A DNA stretch of 64,000 nucleotides from Pseudomonas beijingensis (GCF_030687295.1 NZ_CP117425.1:1616001-1680000); one strand, 5' to 3'. Shown: positions 30,525 through 40,167, numbered from the stretch's first letter. The notes: generated by a model not told the origin, from the sequence alone. Translations and numbers: made by a program.

Positions 30525-30636
30525 GTCGATTCGCGCCGCATTTATGTGCATTCCTTTTACAGATGAATACGGGCATCGCGCGTTTTTAGTGCTCTACTGG
30601 CTTGAGTAGACAAAGAAAGTGTCCGGCCTGCCTGCA

Positions 30637-30652
30637 TGGCATAAGTCTTGCG
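30637..30652 (+). promoter_or_regulatory. Sigma-54 (RpoN) promoter before the ATP-grasp/transglutaminase operon
   Basis: TGGCATAAGTCTTGCG matches the -24/-12 consensus, with GG and GC exactly 10 bp apart. It lies 39 bp before the GTG start of the first operon gene, with GGAGG in between. One mismatch from the TGGCAC core. Confidence 0.6.
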
Positions 30653-30690
30653 CCGCTTTCGATACCGCCCAGGCTCGCAGGAGGCACGTC

Positions 30691-33600
30691 GTGTCGATCC
30701 ATGTCGCATTGCATCACGTCACGCATTACCGCTACGACCGCGCCGTCGAACTCGGACCGCAGATCGTTCGCCTGCGCCCGGCGGCCCACAGCCGCACGCG
30801 GATTCTTTCCTATGCGCTGAAGGTTTCGCCGGAGCAGCATTTCATCAACTGGCAGCAGGATCCCCAGGGCAATTACCTGGCGCGGTTGGTGTTTCCCGAG
30901 AAAACCCGGGAGCTGCGGATCGAAGTCGATCTGCTGGCGGAAATGGCGGTGTTCAATCCGTTCGACTTCTTTCTCGAGCCCTACGCCGAGAAGATTCCCT
31001 TCGCCTACGCGACTGACGAACGCAAGGAACTGGCGCCTTACCTGGAAACCCTGCCACTGACGCCGAGGTTCCAGGCCTATCTGGACGGCATCGACCGCAC
31101 GCCGTTGCCAGCGGTGGATTTCCTGGTGGCGCTCAACCAGCGTCTGAGCGAAGACATCAACTACCTGATTCGCATGGAACCCGGCGTGCAGACCCCGGAG
31201 CATACCCTTGAGCACGCGTCCGGCTCGTGCCGCGACTCAGCCTGGTTGTTGGTGCAGTTGCTGCGCAACCTTGGCCTGGCTGCGCGGTTTGTCTCCGGTT
31301 ATCTGATCCAGCTGACCGCCGATGTGAAAAGCCTCGATGGCCCGTCCGGCACCGACGTCGATTTCACCGACTTGCATGCCTGGTGCGAGGTCTACCTGCC
31401 CGGTGCCGGCTGGATCGGCCTGGATGCGACCTCTGGGTTGTTCGCCGGTGAAGGCCACATCCCGCTGGCCTGTAGTCCCGATCCGTCCTCGGCGGCACCG
31501 ATCAGTGGCTTGGTGGAGCCTTGCGAGTGCGAGTTCAGCCACGAAATGTCCGTCGAGCGGGTCTGGGAAGCGCCGCGGGTGACCAAACCTTACACCGACG
31601 CGCAATGGCTGGCGATCCAGGCCCTGGGACGGCAGATCGATGCTGACCTGCTGGAGGGCGACGTGCGCCTGACCATGGGCGGCGAACCAACCTTTGTCTC
31701 CATCGATGACCCGGATGGCGCCGAGTGGAACACCGCGGCACTCGGACCGGACAAGCGCCGGCTCTCCGCCGAGCTGTTCCAGCGCATGCGCAATCACTAT
31801 GCGCCCAAGGGGCTGGTGCATTTCGGCCAGGGCAAGTGGTACCCCGGCGAGCAACTGCCGCGCTGGTCGCTCAACTGCTATTGGCGGCGCGACGGAGTGC
31901 CGATCTGGCACAACAGTGCGTTGATCGCTGACGAGCAGGACGATTACGGCGCTGATGGCGAACTGGCCGGACGCTTCCTGGCGAGTGTCGCCGAGCGTTT
32001 GAAGATTCCTACGCGGTTCGTGTTTCCGGCCTACGAAGACAACTTCTATTACCTCTGGCGCGAAGGAGCATTGCCTTCCAACGTCACGGCCGAGGACCCA
32101 CGCCTGGAGGACGCCTTGGAGCGTGCACGGTTGCGCAAGGTCTTCAGCCAGGGCCTGGACAAGGTCATCGGCCAGGTCCTGCCGTTGGCTCGCACCGCCA
32201 AGGGCGATCAATGGCAAAGCGGTCGCTGGTACCTGCGCGACAGTCACTGCCGCCTGGTGCCGGGGGATTCGCCCCTGGGTTATCGCTTGCCGCTGGCGTC
32301 CCAGCCTTGGGTGACGGCGGCCGAGTACCCGTTCATCCACCCCACCGACCCGAACCAGGACTTGCCCGAACTGCCCGGCACCGAGCAACTGGCGCGTCAC
32401 GGCGAGCCGGCCGCCGAGCAGGCGCGTGTCCCGGAGATCGACACATCCGCCGACTGGCTGACCCGCACCGCCTTTTGTGCCGAGGCCCGCGAAGGCCGGC
32501 TCTATCTGTTCATGCCGCCGTTGGAGCGGGTCGAGGATTATCTGGAGCTGGTCAGCGCCATTGAGGCGACGGCTGAGGAGCTGCACTGTCCGGTCCTGTT
32601 GGAAGGCTACGAGCCGCCGAGCGACCCGCGCCTGAGCAATTTCCGCATCACCCCCGACCCCGGTGTTATCGAGGTCAACGTACAGCCCTCGGCGACCTGG
32701 GATGAGTTGGTCGAGCGCACTGAATTTTTGTACGAAGAAGCGCGCCAGACCCGACTGACCACCGAGAAATTCATGATCGATGGCCGCCACACCGGCACGG
32801 GCGGCGGCAACCATTTCGTCCTGGGTGGTGCGACACCGGCTGACTCGCCGTTCCTGCGACGTCCCGACCTGCTGCGCAGCCTGATCAGTTATTGGCATAA
32901 CCACCCGGCGTTGTCCTACCTGTTTTCCGGGTTGTTCATCGGCCCGACGTCCCAGGCGCCCCGCGTGGACGAGGCGCGCAACGACGCGTTGTACGAGCTG
33001 GAAATCGCATTCGCGCAGATGCCCCAGCCGGGCGAGGAATGTCCGCCGTGGTTGGTCGACCGCTTGCTGCGCAACCTGCTGATCGACGTGACCGGCAATA
33101 CGCACCGCGCCGAATTCTGCATCGACAAGCTCTATTCGCCGGACGGCGCCACCGGGCGTCTCGGCCTGTTAGAGTTGCGTGCCTTCGAGATGCCGCCCCA
33201 CGCCCGCATGAGCCTGGCCCAGCAATTACTGCTGCGGGCGCTGGTGGCGCGGTTCTGGCGTGAGCCTTATGCACCGGCGAAACTGGCGCGCTGGGGCACC
33301 GAGCTGCATGACCGCTTCCTGTTGCCGCACTTTATCGAGCAGGATTTTGCCGACGTCATCCATGAGCTGAACGCCGCCGGCTACCCGCTGCGGGCCGAGT
33401 GGTTCGCCGCGCACCTGGAGTTTCGTTTTCCCAAGGTGGGTGACTACGCGGTCAGTGGTATCGAGCTGCAATTGCGCCAAGCCCTCGAGCCTTGGCATGT
33501 GCTGGGGGAGGAGGGCGCGGTGGGCGGCACCGTGCGTTATGTGGATTCCTCCCTGGAGCGTTTGCAGGTCAAGCTCAGCGGCCTGGCGCCGCAACGCTAC

Positions 33601-33987
33601 CTGCTGACCTGCAATGGCGTGCCGGTGCCGTTGCAACCGACGGGGCGGGTCGGCGAATTCGTGGCCGGCGTGCGTTTCCGCGCCTGGCAACCGGCCAACT
33701 GCCTGCAACCGACCATCCCGGTGCATGCGCCGCTGGTCTTCGACTTGCTCGACACCTGGATGCAACGTTCCGTGGGCGGTTGCCAGTATCACGTGGCCCA
33801 TCCGGGCGGGCGCAACTATGACAGCCTGCCGGTGAATGCCAACGAGGCCGAGAGCCGGCGCATGGCGCGCTTCTTCCGCCTCGGGCACACGCCGGGGAAA
33901 CTGCCGATACCCAGCCTGGCGGTGGATGACGAGTTTCCACTTACGCTGGATCTGCGACGTTTTCAGGGTGCTCAAAAGAATAAATAA
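30691..33987 (+). CDS. Transglutaminase-like / DUF2126 protein
   Basis: Large cytoplasmic protein of 1098 residues. The N-terminal part (about 1-280) is a bacterial transglutaminase-like domain with its N-terminal beta region; the Cys-His-Asp triad is visible in GSCRDSAW (Cys near 179), DLHAWCEV (His near 228) and GLDATSG (Asp near 244). The rest (about 350-1098) is DUF2126, a large region often found beside ATP-grasp enzymes. Aravind's group proposed that such sets make or trim small peptides; the product is unknown. GTG 30691 follows GGAGG at 7 bp. First of three genes, but 204 bp with a REP pair separates it from the second. Confidence 0.9.
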   Translation: MSIHVALHHVTHYRYDRAVELGPQIVRLRPAAHSRTRILSYALKVSPEQHFINWQQDPQGNYLARLVFPEKTRELRIEVDLLAEMAVFNPFDFFLEPYAEKIPFAYATDERKELAPYLETLPLTPRFQAYLDGIDRTPLPAVDFLVALNQRLSEDINYLIRMEPGVQTPEHTLEHASGSCRDSAWLLVQLLRNLGLAARFVSGYLIQLTADVKSLDGPSGTDVDFTDLHAWCEVYLPGAGWIGLDATSGLFAGEGHIPLACSPDPSSAAPISGLVEPCECEFSHEMSVERVWEAPRVTKPYTDAQWLAIQALGRQIDADLLEGDVRLTMGGEPTFVSIDDPDGAEWNTAALGPDKRRLSAELFQRMRNHYAPKGLVHFGQGKWYPGEQLPRWSLNCYWRRDGVPIWHNSALIADEQDDYGADGELAGRFLASVAERLKIPTRFVFPAYEDNFYYLWREGALPSNVTAEDPRLEDALERARLRKVFSQGLDKVIGQVLPLARTAKGDQWQSGRWYLRDSHCRLVPGDSPLGYRLPLASQPWVTAAEYPFIHPTDPNQDLPELPGTEQLARHGEPAAEQARVPEIDTSADWLTRTAFCAEAREGRLYLFMPPLERVEDYLELVSAIEATAEELHCPVLLEGYEPPSDPRLSNFRITPDPGVIEVNVQPSATWDELVERTEFLYEEARQTRLTTEKFMIDGRHTGTGGGNHFVLGGATPADSPFLRRPDLLRSLISYWHNHPALSYLFSGLFIGPTSQAPRVDEARNDALYELEIAFAQMPQPGEECPPWLVDRLLRNLLIDVTGNTHRAEFCIDKLYSPDGATGRLGLLELRAFEMPPHARMSLAQQLLLRALVARFWREPYAPAKLARWGTELHDRFLLPHFIEQDFADVIHELNAAGYPLRAEWFAAHLEFRFPKVGDYAVSGIELQLRQALEPWHVLGEEGAVGGTVRYVDSSLERLQVKLSGLAPQRYLLTCNGVPVPLQPTGRVGEFVAGVRFRAWQPANCLQPTIPVHAPLVFDLLDTWMQRSVGGCQYHVAHPGGRNYDSLPVNANEAESRRMARFFRLGHTPGKLPIPSLAVDDEFPLTLDLRRFQGAQKNK

Positions 33988-33990
33988 CCC

Positions 33991-34084
33991 CGTGGCGAGG
34001 GAGCTTGCTCCCGCTGGGCTGCGCAGCGGCCCCAAGATTTCGCGGTCGCTGCGCAACCGAGCGGGAGCAAGCTCCCTCGCCACG
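33991..34084. repeat. Inverted REP pair of the GTGGCGAGGGAGCTTGCTCCC type
   Basis: Second copy of this family, in the short gap between the DUF2126 and ATP-grasp genes, only 3 bp after the stop. Its hairpin could stall or protect the mRNA between the two genes. Confidence 0.85.
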
Positions 34085-34190
34085 ATGATTGCAGTCTGAA
34101 AACCCAGGCCGGATCCAACACAAACACACCTATCCGGGCGTCATGCGCTTGCGCTAGTCTCACCTTTCATTGCTGTCTGCCGAGCTTTCC

Positions 34191-36677
34191 ATGCCTGACC
34201 TGCTTGACCGTTACCCGCTGACGACGGGCACCTATCACGAACTGTTGGACGACAGCGGCGCGGTGCGCGGGCACTGGCGCCGCCTGCTCGACCATTTGCA
34301 GCGCAGTACGCCGGCCCAACTGCTCCAGCGTCAGGCACTGTTGGCCCGGCAGATCCAGGAAAACGGTGTCACTTACAACGTCTATGCAGACCCGAAGGGC
34401 GCCGACCGGCCGTGGGAACTGGACCTGCTGCCCCATGTGATCGACCCGCAGGAATGGAAGCATCTGTCAGCCGGGATCGCCCAGCGTGCGCGGCTGCTCA
34501 ATGCGGTGCTGGCCGACCTGTACGGGCCGCAGCGACTGGTCAGCGAAGGGCTGTTGCCGGCGGAGCTGGTGTTCGGGCACAACAATTTCCTCTGGCCGTG
34601 CCAGGGCATCTTGCCGCCGGACGGCAGTTTCCTGCACTTGTATGCGGTGGATCTGGCGCGCACGCCCGATGGCCGCTGGTGGGTCACGGCAGACCGGACC
34701 CAGGCGCCTTCGGGGGCCGGGTACGCGCTGGAAAATCGCATGATCGTTTCCCGCGCCTTTCCCGATTTGTATCGCGACCTCAAGGTTCGGCACCTGTCCG
34801 GATTTTTTCGCACCTTGCAGGAAACCCTGGCGCGGCAGGCACCCAGCGACGGTGAGTCGCCGCTGGTGGTGCTGTTGACGCCGGGGCGGTTCAACGAAAG
34901 CTATTTCGAACACCTTTACCTGGCGCGCCAGTTGGGCTATCCGCTGGTGGAAGGCGGCGACCTGACCGTTCGCGATGCCACGGTCTACCTCAAGACCCTC
35001 AGCGGCCTGCGCCGGGTCCACGCCATCATGCGCCGGCTCGACGACGATTTCTGCGATCCTCTGGAGTTGCGCACCGATTCGGCCCTCGGCGTGCCGGGGT
35101 TGCTCGAAGCGGTGCGCCAGGGCCGGGTGCTGGTGGCCAATGCCTTGGGCAGTGGCGTGCTGGAGTCGCCGGGCCTGCTGGGGTTCCTGCCGAAGATCAA
35201 CCAGTACCTGTTCGGCGAAGAACTGCTGCTGCCGTCCATCGCCACCTGGTGGTGCGGTGAGCCGCCGGTGCTGGCCCAGGCCCTGGAAAAACTGCCGCAG
35301 TTGTTGATCAAGCCGGCGTTTCCGTCCCAGAGTTTCAGCCCGGTGTTCGGTCGCGACCTGAGCGAGGCGCAGCGCGGGCAACTGGCGGCACGCATGCAGG
35401 CACGGCCCTATGCCTATGTCGCCCAGGAACTGGCGCAACTGTCCCAGGCACCGGTCTGGCAGGCCGAGGATGGGCAAATCCAGCCGCGGGCAATCGGTAT
35501 GCGCATGTATGCCGTGTCCGGCAAGGATGATTATCGGGTGTTGCCGGGTGGCCTGACCCGCGTGGCCGCCGAGGCCGACGCCGAAGTGGTGTCGATGCAG
35601 CGCGGTGGCGCCAGCAAGGACACCTGGGTGCTGGGGGAGCAGGCGCCCGGCAGTGAACAATGGAAGGCCCAGCGAACCGTGGGGGTCCATGATCTGGTTC
35701 GACGTGATCCATACCTGCCGTCGCGGGTGGTGGAAAACCTGTTCTGGTTCGGCCGCTACTGCGAGCGTTGCGATGGCAGCGCGCGGTTGCTGCGGATCAT
35801 GCTGGCGCGTTATGTCGATGGCGATGATCCACTGGCCTTGCAGTCGGCGGTGGCCTTGGGCGAAAGCCTGATGCTGCTGCCCGAAGAGGGCGAGTTGCCC
35901 GAGCGTTTGCTGGCGGCACTGCTGGGGGACGACTGGTCGTTCAGCCTGCGCTCCAACTTGCAGCGCTTGCAGTGGGCCGCCTCGCAGGTGCGCGGCAAGC
36001 TGTCCCGGGAGAACTGGCAGGCGCTGGTGGAATTGCAGCGCGAAGCCATCGAGCTGGAAACCGAGGAAGCGGATTTCGGCGAGTTGCTGGATTTCCTCAA
36101 TCGGCTGGTGATGTCCCTGGCGGCGTTGTCCGGATTTGCCTTGGACGACATGACCCGCGACGAAGGCTGGCGCTTTTTGATGATCGGTCGGCGCCTGGAG
36201 CGCCTGCAATTTCTCAGCAGCAGCCTGGCGGCGTTCCTGCGCAGCGACGCGGTGTTCGATCAGGCCGGGCTGGAATGGTTGCTGGAACTGGGCAACAGCA
36301 GCATCACCTACCGCTCGCGCTATTTGGCGGTGGCCCAGTTGATCCCGGTGCTGGACTTGCTGCTGCTGGATGAACAGAACCCCCACGCGGTGCTCTTCCA
36401 ATTGAAGCTGGTGGCCCGCACCCTCAAGCGCTTGAACGATGATTTTGCCGCGCCCAGGGAAACCGCCTTGCCGGAGCTGGTCGCGCGCCTCTCACGCTTT
36501 GACCTGCGTTGCCTGGAAAACCCCTTGTTCGGTGAGGCCAGCCTGCGCGCCGCACTCGATGGGCTGGCCGACCTGTTGCAGGAAGTGGCCGACGCCAGCG
36601 GCCAGGTGTCCGATCGCCTGGCGTTGCGTCATTTCGCCCACGTCGATGACGTCAGCCAACGCACGGTGTCCGTCTGA
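34191..36677 (+). CDS. Circularly permuted type 2 ATP-grasp / alpha-E protein
   Basis: 828-residue two-part protein. Residues about 70-420 match the circularly permuted ATP-grasp fold (formerly DUF404/DUF407), with GYPLVEGGDLTVRDATVYLKT-like substrate and metal regions and GVPGLLEAVRQGRVLVANALG. Residues about 500-820 are an alpha-E (DUF403) helical domain (SRVVENLFWFGRYCERCDG). The ATP-grasp class makes peptide-like bonds through an acyl phosphate, so a ligase on a small peptide or amino acid is the likely role. TGATG overlap with the next transglutaminase gene. Confidence 0.92.
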   Translation: MPDLLDRYPLTTGTYHELLDDSGAVRGHWRRLLDHLQRSTPAQLLQRQALLARQIQENGVTYNVYADPKGADRPWELDLLPHVIDPQEWKHLSAGIAQRARLLNAVLADLYGPQRLVSEGLLPAELVFGHNNFLWPCQGILPPDGSFLHLYAVDLARTPDGRWWVTADRTQAPSGAGYALENRMIVSRAFPDLYRDLKVRHLSGFFRTLQETLARQAPSDGESPLVVLLTPGRFNESYFEHLYLARQLGYPLVEGGDLTVRDATVYLKTLSGLRRVHAIMRRLDDDFCDPLELRTDSALGVPGLLEAVRQGRVLVANALGSGVLESPGLLGFLPKINQYLFGEELLLPSIATWWCGEPPVLAQALEKLPQLLIKPAFPSQSFSPVFGRDLSEAQRGQLAARMQARPYAYVAQELAQLSQAPVWQAEDGQIQPRAIGMRMYAVSGKDDYRVLPGGLTRVAAEADAEVVSMQRGGASKDTWVLGEQAPGSEQWKAQRTVGVHDLVRRDPYLPSRVVENLFWFGRYCERCDGSARLLRIMLARYVDGDDPLALQSAVALGESLMLLPEEGELPERLLAALLGDDWSFSLRSNLQRLQWAASQVRGKLSRENWQALVELQREAIELETEEADFGELLDFLNRLVMSLAALSGFALDDMTRDEGWRFLMIGRRLERLQFLSSSLAAFLRSDAVFDQAGLEWLLELGNSSITYRSRYLAVAQLIPVLDLLLLDEQNPHAVLFQLKLVARTLKRLNDDFAAPRETALPELVARLSRFDLRCLENPLFGEASLRAALDGLADLLQEVADASGQVSDRLALRHFAHVDDVSQRTVSV

Positions 36678-37570
36678 TGAACGCTCGTTACCAGATCCTC
36701 CACGACACCCATTACCACTACGACAGCCCGGTGTCCCTGGCCCAGCAGCTCGCTCATCTGTGGCCGCGGGCCTGTGACTGGCAGCGTTGCACCGAACGGC
36801 AACTGTTGATCAGCCCGGAACCGACGACCCGCCGCGATGAACAGGATGTGTTCGGCAACCCACTGACCCGCCTGGCCTTTGAGCGGCCCCATGACGAGTT
36901 GCTGGTCAATGCCCGCCTGAGCGTCGAGGTGCTGGCCCGCCCCGAGCTGGATTTCAACCTGTCGCCGGCCTGGGAGTCGACCTGCAACGCGCTGACCTAC
37001 AGCGGCCGACCACTGGCGGCGCCACTGCTGGAGGCGTGCCGCTACCGTTTCGAGTCACCGTATGTGCACCTCAAGCGTAGCTTCGTCGAGTTTTCCGAAA
37101 GCTGCTTCCCGCCGGGGCGACCGTTGATGGTCGGTGTCCGAGCGCTGATGGAGAAGATCTTCGAGGAATTCACCTTCGATGCCGAGGCGACCCAGGTGGC
37201 GACGCCGCTGGTAGAGGTGCTGGAGCGGCGACGGGGCGTGTGCCAGGACTTTGCCCACCTGATGCTGGCTTGCGTGCGCTCTCGCGGCCTGGCGGCGCGT
37301 TACGTCAGCGGCTACCTGCTGACCCAGCCACCGCCCGGCCAACCACGGCTGATTGGCGCCGATGCGTCCCACGCCTGGGTCTCGGTATATTGCCCGGTGT
37401 TGGGGTGGGTGGACTTCGACCCGACCAACAATGTCCAGCCGGCCCTGGAACACATCACCCTGGCCTGGGGCCGGGATTTTTCCGATGTGTCACCGTTGCG
37501 CGGGGTGATCCTGGGCGGCGGTGCCCATGATCCTGAAGTGCGGGTGACGGTGATGCCGTTGGAATCATGA
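36677..37570 (+). CDS. Transglutaminase family protein
   Basis: 297-residue cytoplasmic protein. The N-terminal beta region (YQILHDTHYHYDSPVSLAQ) leads to the transglutaminase-like core with Cys in GVCQDFAH (near 189), His in DASHAWVSV (near 231) and Asp in DFDPTNN (near 247), so the triad is complete. Such proteins are often cysteine peptidases rather than cross-linkers. It overlaps the ATP-grasp/alpha-E gene start-to-stop, so the ligase and this hydrolase are made together, which fits a make-and-trim peptide system. Confidence 0.92.
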   Translation: MNARYQILHDTHYHYDSPVSLAQQLAHLWPRACDWQRCTERQLLISPEPTTRRDEQDVFGNPLTRLAFERPHDELLVNARLSVEVLARPELDFNLSPAWESTCNALTYSGRPLAAPLLEACRYRFESPYVHLKRSFVEFSESCFPPGRPLMVGVRALMEKIFEEFTFDAEATQVATPLVEVLERRRGVCQDFAHLMLACVRSRGLAARYVSGYLLTQPPPGQPRLIGADASHAWVSVYCPVLGWVDFDPTNNVQPALEHITLAWGRDFSDVSPLRGVILGGGAHDPEVRVTVMPLES

Positions 37571-37599
37571 ACGCTGTGTGAAAAATGTGGAAGCGAGCC

Positions 37600-37689
37600 T
37601 GTGGGAGCCGAGCTTGCTCGCGATGAACGATGACGCGGTTTTGCAGTTGAACCGTGTCGCCCTCATCGCGAGCAAGCTCGGCTCCCACA
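37600..37689. repeat. REPIN
   Basis: Inverted REP pair with core GTGGGAGCCGAGCTTGCTCG; an inserted C makes this a slight variant of the main family. A further partial GGCTCCCACAGG follows at 37697. Confidence 0.85.
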
Positions 37690-37738
37690 GGGTTAGGCTC
37701 CCACAGGTTGTGTGTCTTATGGATGAGGAGGTTTCCCC

Positions 37739-38116
37739 ATGTTCCCGGTATCCATCAAAGGTGTACTGCAATCCCCCGAAGGCCTGATCGTGCTGATGCT
37801 CAACGAGCGCGATGAATGGGAATTGCCCGGCGGACGAATCGAGCTGGGCGAAACGGCGCCGCAATGCCTGGCGCGGGAAATTGCCGAGGAGCTGGCGGTT
37901 GAGGTGAGCGTGGGGGCGCCGCTGGATTCGTACTTGTTCGAAGTCATTCCCGGCAAGCACGTCTTCATCTCCACGTACCGCTGCCAGTTGCTGGGCGGTT
38001 TCGTGCCGACCATCAGTCATGAGCACAAGGAGATCGGCCTGTTCGCGCCGGACCAATTGCCGGTGAACCTGCCTGCGGGTTATCGCCAGTCGATTATCAA
38101 CGCGCTGGGATTGTAA
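37739..38116 (+). CDS. Nudix hydrolase
   Basis: 125-residue single-domain Nudix hydrolase, which cleaves nucleoside diphosphates linked to another group with the help of Mg2+ or Mn2+. The Nudix box is complete (GGRIELGETAPQCLAREI followed by AEELAVEV, about residues 30-53). Substrate cannot be told. The start ATG follows GAGGAGG at a good distance. It stands alone between a REPIN and a convergent small gene. Confidence 0.9.
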   Translation: MFPVSIKGVLQSPEGLIVLMLNERDEWELPGGRIELGETAPQCLAREIAEELAVEVSVGAPLDSYLFEVIPGKHVFISTYRCQLLGGFVPTISHEHKEIGLFAPDQLPVNLPAGYRQSIINALGL

Positions 38117-38189
38117 GGGTCGGCAGCGGGGCTGCCGGCCCTGGTCACAGAACCGGGGGGCCGGATCGGATCATCGGGCCCTGGGGGTA

Positions 38190-38378
38190 TCAGGCGTCGG
38201 GAGCCTGATCTTTCGGTGCATCAACATCATCTTCTGCTGCTACTTCGCCTTCGGTATCCGGGGTCAGTGCGGCTTCTTCTTCAGCTGTGGCTTTCTTGCG
38301 CTGCAGCTTTTCCTCTTTCTTCTGCTCCTTGGCCAAGTCTCTCTGACGTTTGGCGAAGGAATAATTGGGTTTGGCCAT
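38190..38378 (-). CDS. Small highly charged protein
   Basis: 62 residues. The N-terminal half is basic (MAKPNYSFAKRQRDLAKEQ, then KKEEKLQRKKA) and looks helical; the C-terminal half is acidic (Glu/Asp-rich, TEGEVAAEDDVDAPKD). No domain recognised. Similar short proteins with the MAKPNYSFAKRQ start are, from memory, common in pseudomonads, which with the biased codon use supports a real gene. AGAGGATCGCC upstream on the minus strand is a fair ribosome site. Confidence 0.75.
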   Translation of the reverse strand: MAKPNYSFAKRQRDLAKEQKKEEKLQRKKATAEEEAALTPDTEGEVAAEDDVDAPKDQAPDA

Positions 38379-38446
38379 GGGCGATCCTCTGGGGTCGAAG
38401 GTGAGGTTGAGCGGCGCATATTCTGCCCTGTATCGGGGCCGAGCCG

Positions 38447-39034
38447 TTAGCTGGGTTTTTGTTCGGCCCATTTTGGTTGCACGGACGGTTGCCATTCGTT
38501 CAGGGCATCGAGCAGGTTCTGCGCGGATTCGCTCACTTGCAGCATGTCACGATGGGGCGCGCGGACGAAGCCTTCGCCGACGATATGATCGAGAAAAGCG
38601 GTGAGCTTGCTGTAGAAACCGTTTACTTCCAGCAGCCCCAGCGGTTTGCCGTGGTAGCCGAGCTGGCCCCAGGTCCAGACTTCGAACAACTCCTCCAGCG
38701 TGCCGAGGCCGCCGGGCAGGGCGATGAAGGCGTCGCTGAGTTCAGCCATGCGCGCCTTGCGGGCGTGCATGCCGTCCACCACTTCCAGACGGGTCAGACC
38801 GCTGTGGCCGATTTCCTTATCCTTCAGGCTTTGCGGGATGATGCCGATGACTTCGCCGCCAGCCGCCAGGGCCGCGTCGGCGACGACACCCATCAGGCCG
38901 ACGGCGCCGCCGCCGTAGACCAGGGTCAATTTTCGTTCAGCCAACGCATGCCCGAGGGCCTGCGCCGCTTCACGATACGCTGGGTCGGTGCCAGTGCTGG
39001 CGCCGCAAAATACACAAACAGACGCGATGGACAT
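38447..39034 (-). CDS. LOG family protein (TIGR00730)
   Basis: 195-residue Rossmann-fold protein of the LOG/lysine-decarboxylase-like family. The signature [13 protein letters not shown] (PGGxGTxxE) is present near residue 107, with the CVFCGAS start and the GGGAVGLMG loop. Proven members are cytokinin riboside 5'-monophosphate phosphoribohydrolases; others act on AMP or related nucleotides. Old annotations as lysine decarboxylase are wrong. The function here is probably a nucleotide phosphoribohydrolase. Confidence 0.92.
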   Translation of the reverse strand: MSIASVCVFCGASTGTDPAYREAAQALGHALAERKLTLVYGGGAVGLMGVVADAALAAGGEVIGIIPQSLKDKEIGHSGLTRLEVVDGMHARKARMAELSDAFIALPGGLGTLEELFEVWTWGQLGYHGKPLGLLEVNGFYSKLTAFLDHIVGEGFVRAPHRDMLQVSESAQNLLDALNEWQPSVQPKWAEQKPS

Positions 39035-39095
39035 GCTTTACTCCGTGGTCAGTCACCGCACCAGAGTAAAGCCTGGCCTAGGCTGCGCAAAGGAC

Positions 39096-39185
39096 TTAAA
39101 CCTCGCGCTGGGGTTTTTCATAGGTGCCACTGGCGCCACAGGCGTAGGCGGCGAGCAAACTGCACAACAGGCTATTGAGGTTCAT
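39096..39185 (-). CDS. Possible 29-residue small protein
   Basis: Short minus-strand frame starting [19 protein letters not shown] and ending EKPQREV. It begins with a hydrophobic stretch and a Cys at 16, recalling a tiny lipoprotein, though the lipobox is not canonical (AYAC). TGGAG lies 8 bp before the ATG. Too short to be sure; homologues between azu and the LOG gene in other pseudomonads would support it. Confidence 0.35.
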   Translation of the reverse strand: MNLNSLLCSLLAAYACGASGTYEKPQREV

Positions 39186-39375
39186 GACGATCGCTCCAGG
39201 AGGTGATGGGGCTGATCATAGGGGCGCGTCATACTTATGGCTGGTTGATTATGTCCATCAGGCTGATAGCCTTAAGTTGTATACAATCTTTGACTCAGGT
39301 CATAGGAACTTGTCTCAAATTCAGGCAGTCTTCCCCTTTGACGGATTTTTGTTAACCATGCCTTGGAGATTCACG

Positions 39376-39822
39376 ATGTTTGCCAAACTTGTTGCAGTAT
39401 CCCTGTTGACGCTGGCCAGCAGCCAACTGATGGCAGCGGAGTGTAAGACCACCATCGACTCGACTGACCAGATGTCCTTCAATACCAAGGCCATCGAGAT
39501 CGACAAGAGTTGCAAGACGTTCACCGTTGAGCTGACGCACTCGGGCAGCCTGCCGAAAAACGTCATGGGCCATAACTGGGTGCTGAGCAAAGAGGCTGAC
39601 ATGCAGCCGATCGCCACCGATGGCCTGGCCGCTGGTATCGACAAGAACTACTTGAAAGAAGGTGATGCTCGCATCATCGCCCATACCAAACTCATTGGTG
39701 CCAAGGAAACCGACTCGGTGACCTTCGATGTGTCGAAACTCAGTGCTTCCGAGAAGTACGGCTTCTTCTGCTCGTTCCCGGGCCATATCTCGATGATGAA
39801 AGGCACTGTTACCCTGAAGTGA
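39376..39822 (+). CDS. azu: Azurin
   Basis: Azurin is a periplasmic type 1 blue copper protein that shuttles electrons, classically linked to denitrification and stress. The precursor has 148 residues: signal peptide 1-20 ([16 protein letters not shown]), mature protein of 128 residues starting AECKTTID. The copper ligands in mature numbering are His46 (VMGHNWV), Cys112, His117 and Met121 ([14 protein letters not shown]); the structural disulfide Cys3-Cys26 is kept. ATG 39376 follows GGAG at 39364-39367. A strong terminator follows. Confidence 0.97.
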   Translation: MFAKLVAVSLLTLASSQLMAAECKTTIDSTDQMSFNTKAIEIDKSCKTFTVELTHSGSLPKNVMGHNWVLSKEADMQPIATDGLAAGIDKNYLKEGDARIIAHTKLIGAKETDSVTFDVSKLSASEKYGFFCSFPGHISMMKGTVTLK

Positions 39823-39844
39823 TCCGTTTCAGGCACAAAAAAAG

Positions 39845-39882
39845 CGGCGCTTCTTTCAGAAATGGGAAGCGCCGTTTTTTTT
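39845..39882 (+). terminator. Terminator after azu
   Basis: Stem CGGCGCTTC / GAAGCGCCG with a 12-base loop, followed by eight T and preceded by seven A, so it could work both ways. Confidence 0.88.
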
Positions 39883-39897
39883 AGAAAGCTCGGCTTT

Positions 39898-40167
39898 GGT
39901 GTGTATATCCGTTTTTGCGTAACGGCGGCTTAGGGTTCCGCTCTTACAGCGGGTCACTTTTGAAGAGCGCAAAAGTAACCAAAAGCGCTTTGCCCCACCA
40001 CTCGGTGCCTCGCTTAGGCTCGGCATGCCTGAACGAAGGTATTGCTCCGTGGGCCGCCGCGAAGGGCCATCCATGGCCCAGCGCGGCTACCCCGGCATCC
40101 ATGCCGGGATGCCCACTGCGCAATACCTTCGTTCAGCCATCGTGGTTAACGGGGCGCCCGAGATCAA
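39898..40167. repeat. Left arm of a ~270-bp inverted repeat
   Basis: Runs from GGTGTGTATATCCGTTTTT to about CGGGGCGCCCGAGATCAA. It is matched in inverted orientation by 40476-40748 over its whole length with scattered mismatches. Inside are smaller palindromes (GGCATCCATGCCGGGATGCC region; GGGCCATCCATGGCCC). Frames within it are open but spurious. No transposase. Blocks like this recur in Pseudomonas genomes, from memory. Confidence 0.85.

Noticed and set aside
30619..37453. Several long antisense frames opposite the ATP-grasp and transglutaminase genes
   Set aside because: Same codon-bias shadow; the plus-strand genes have complete catalytic motifs.
39205..39360. Small plus-strand frame after AGGAGGTGATG upstream of azu
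   Set aside because: Good ribosome site by chance, but the frame has poor codon use and no family trait.
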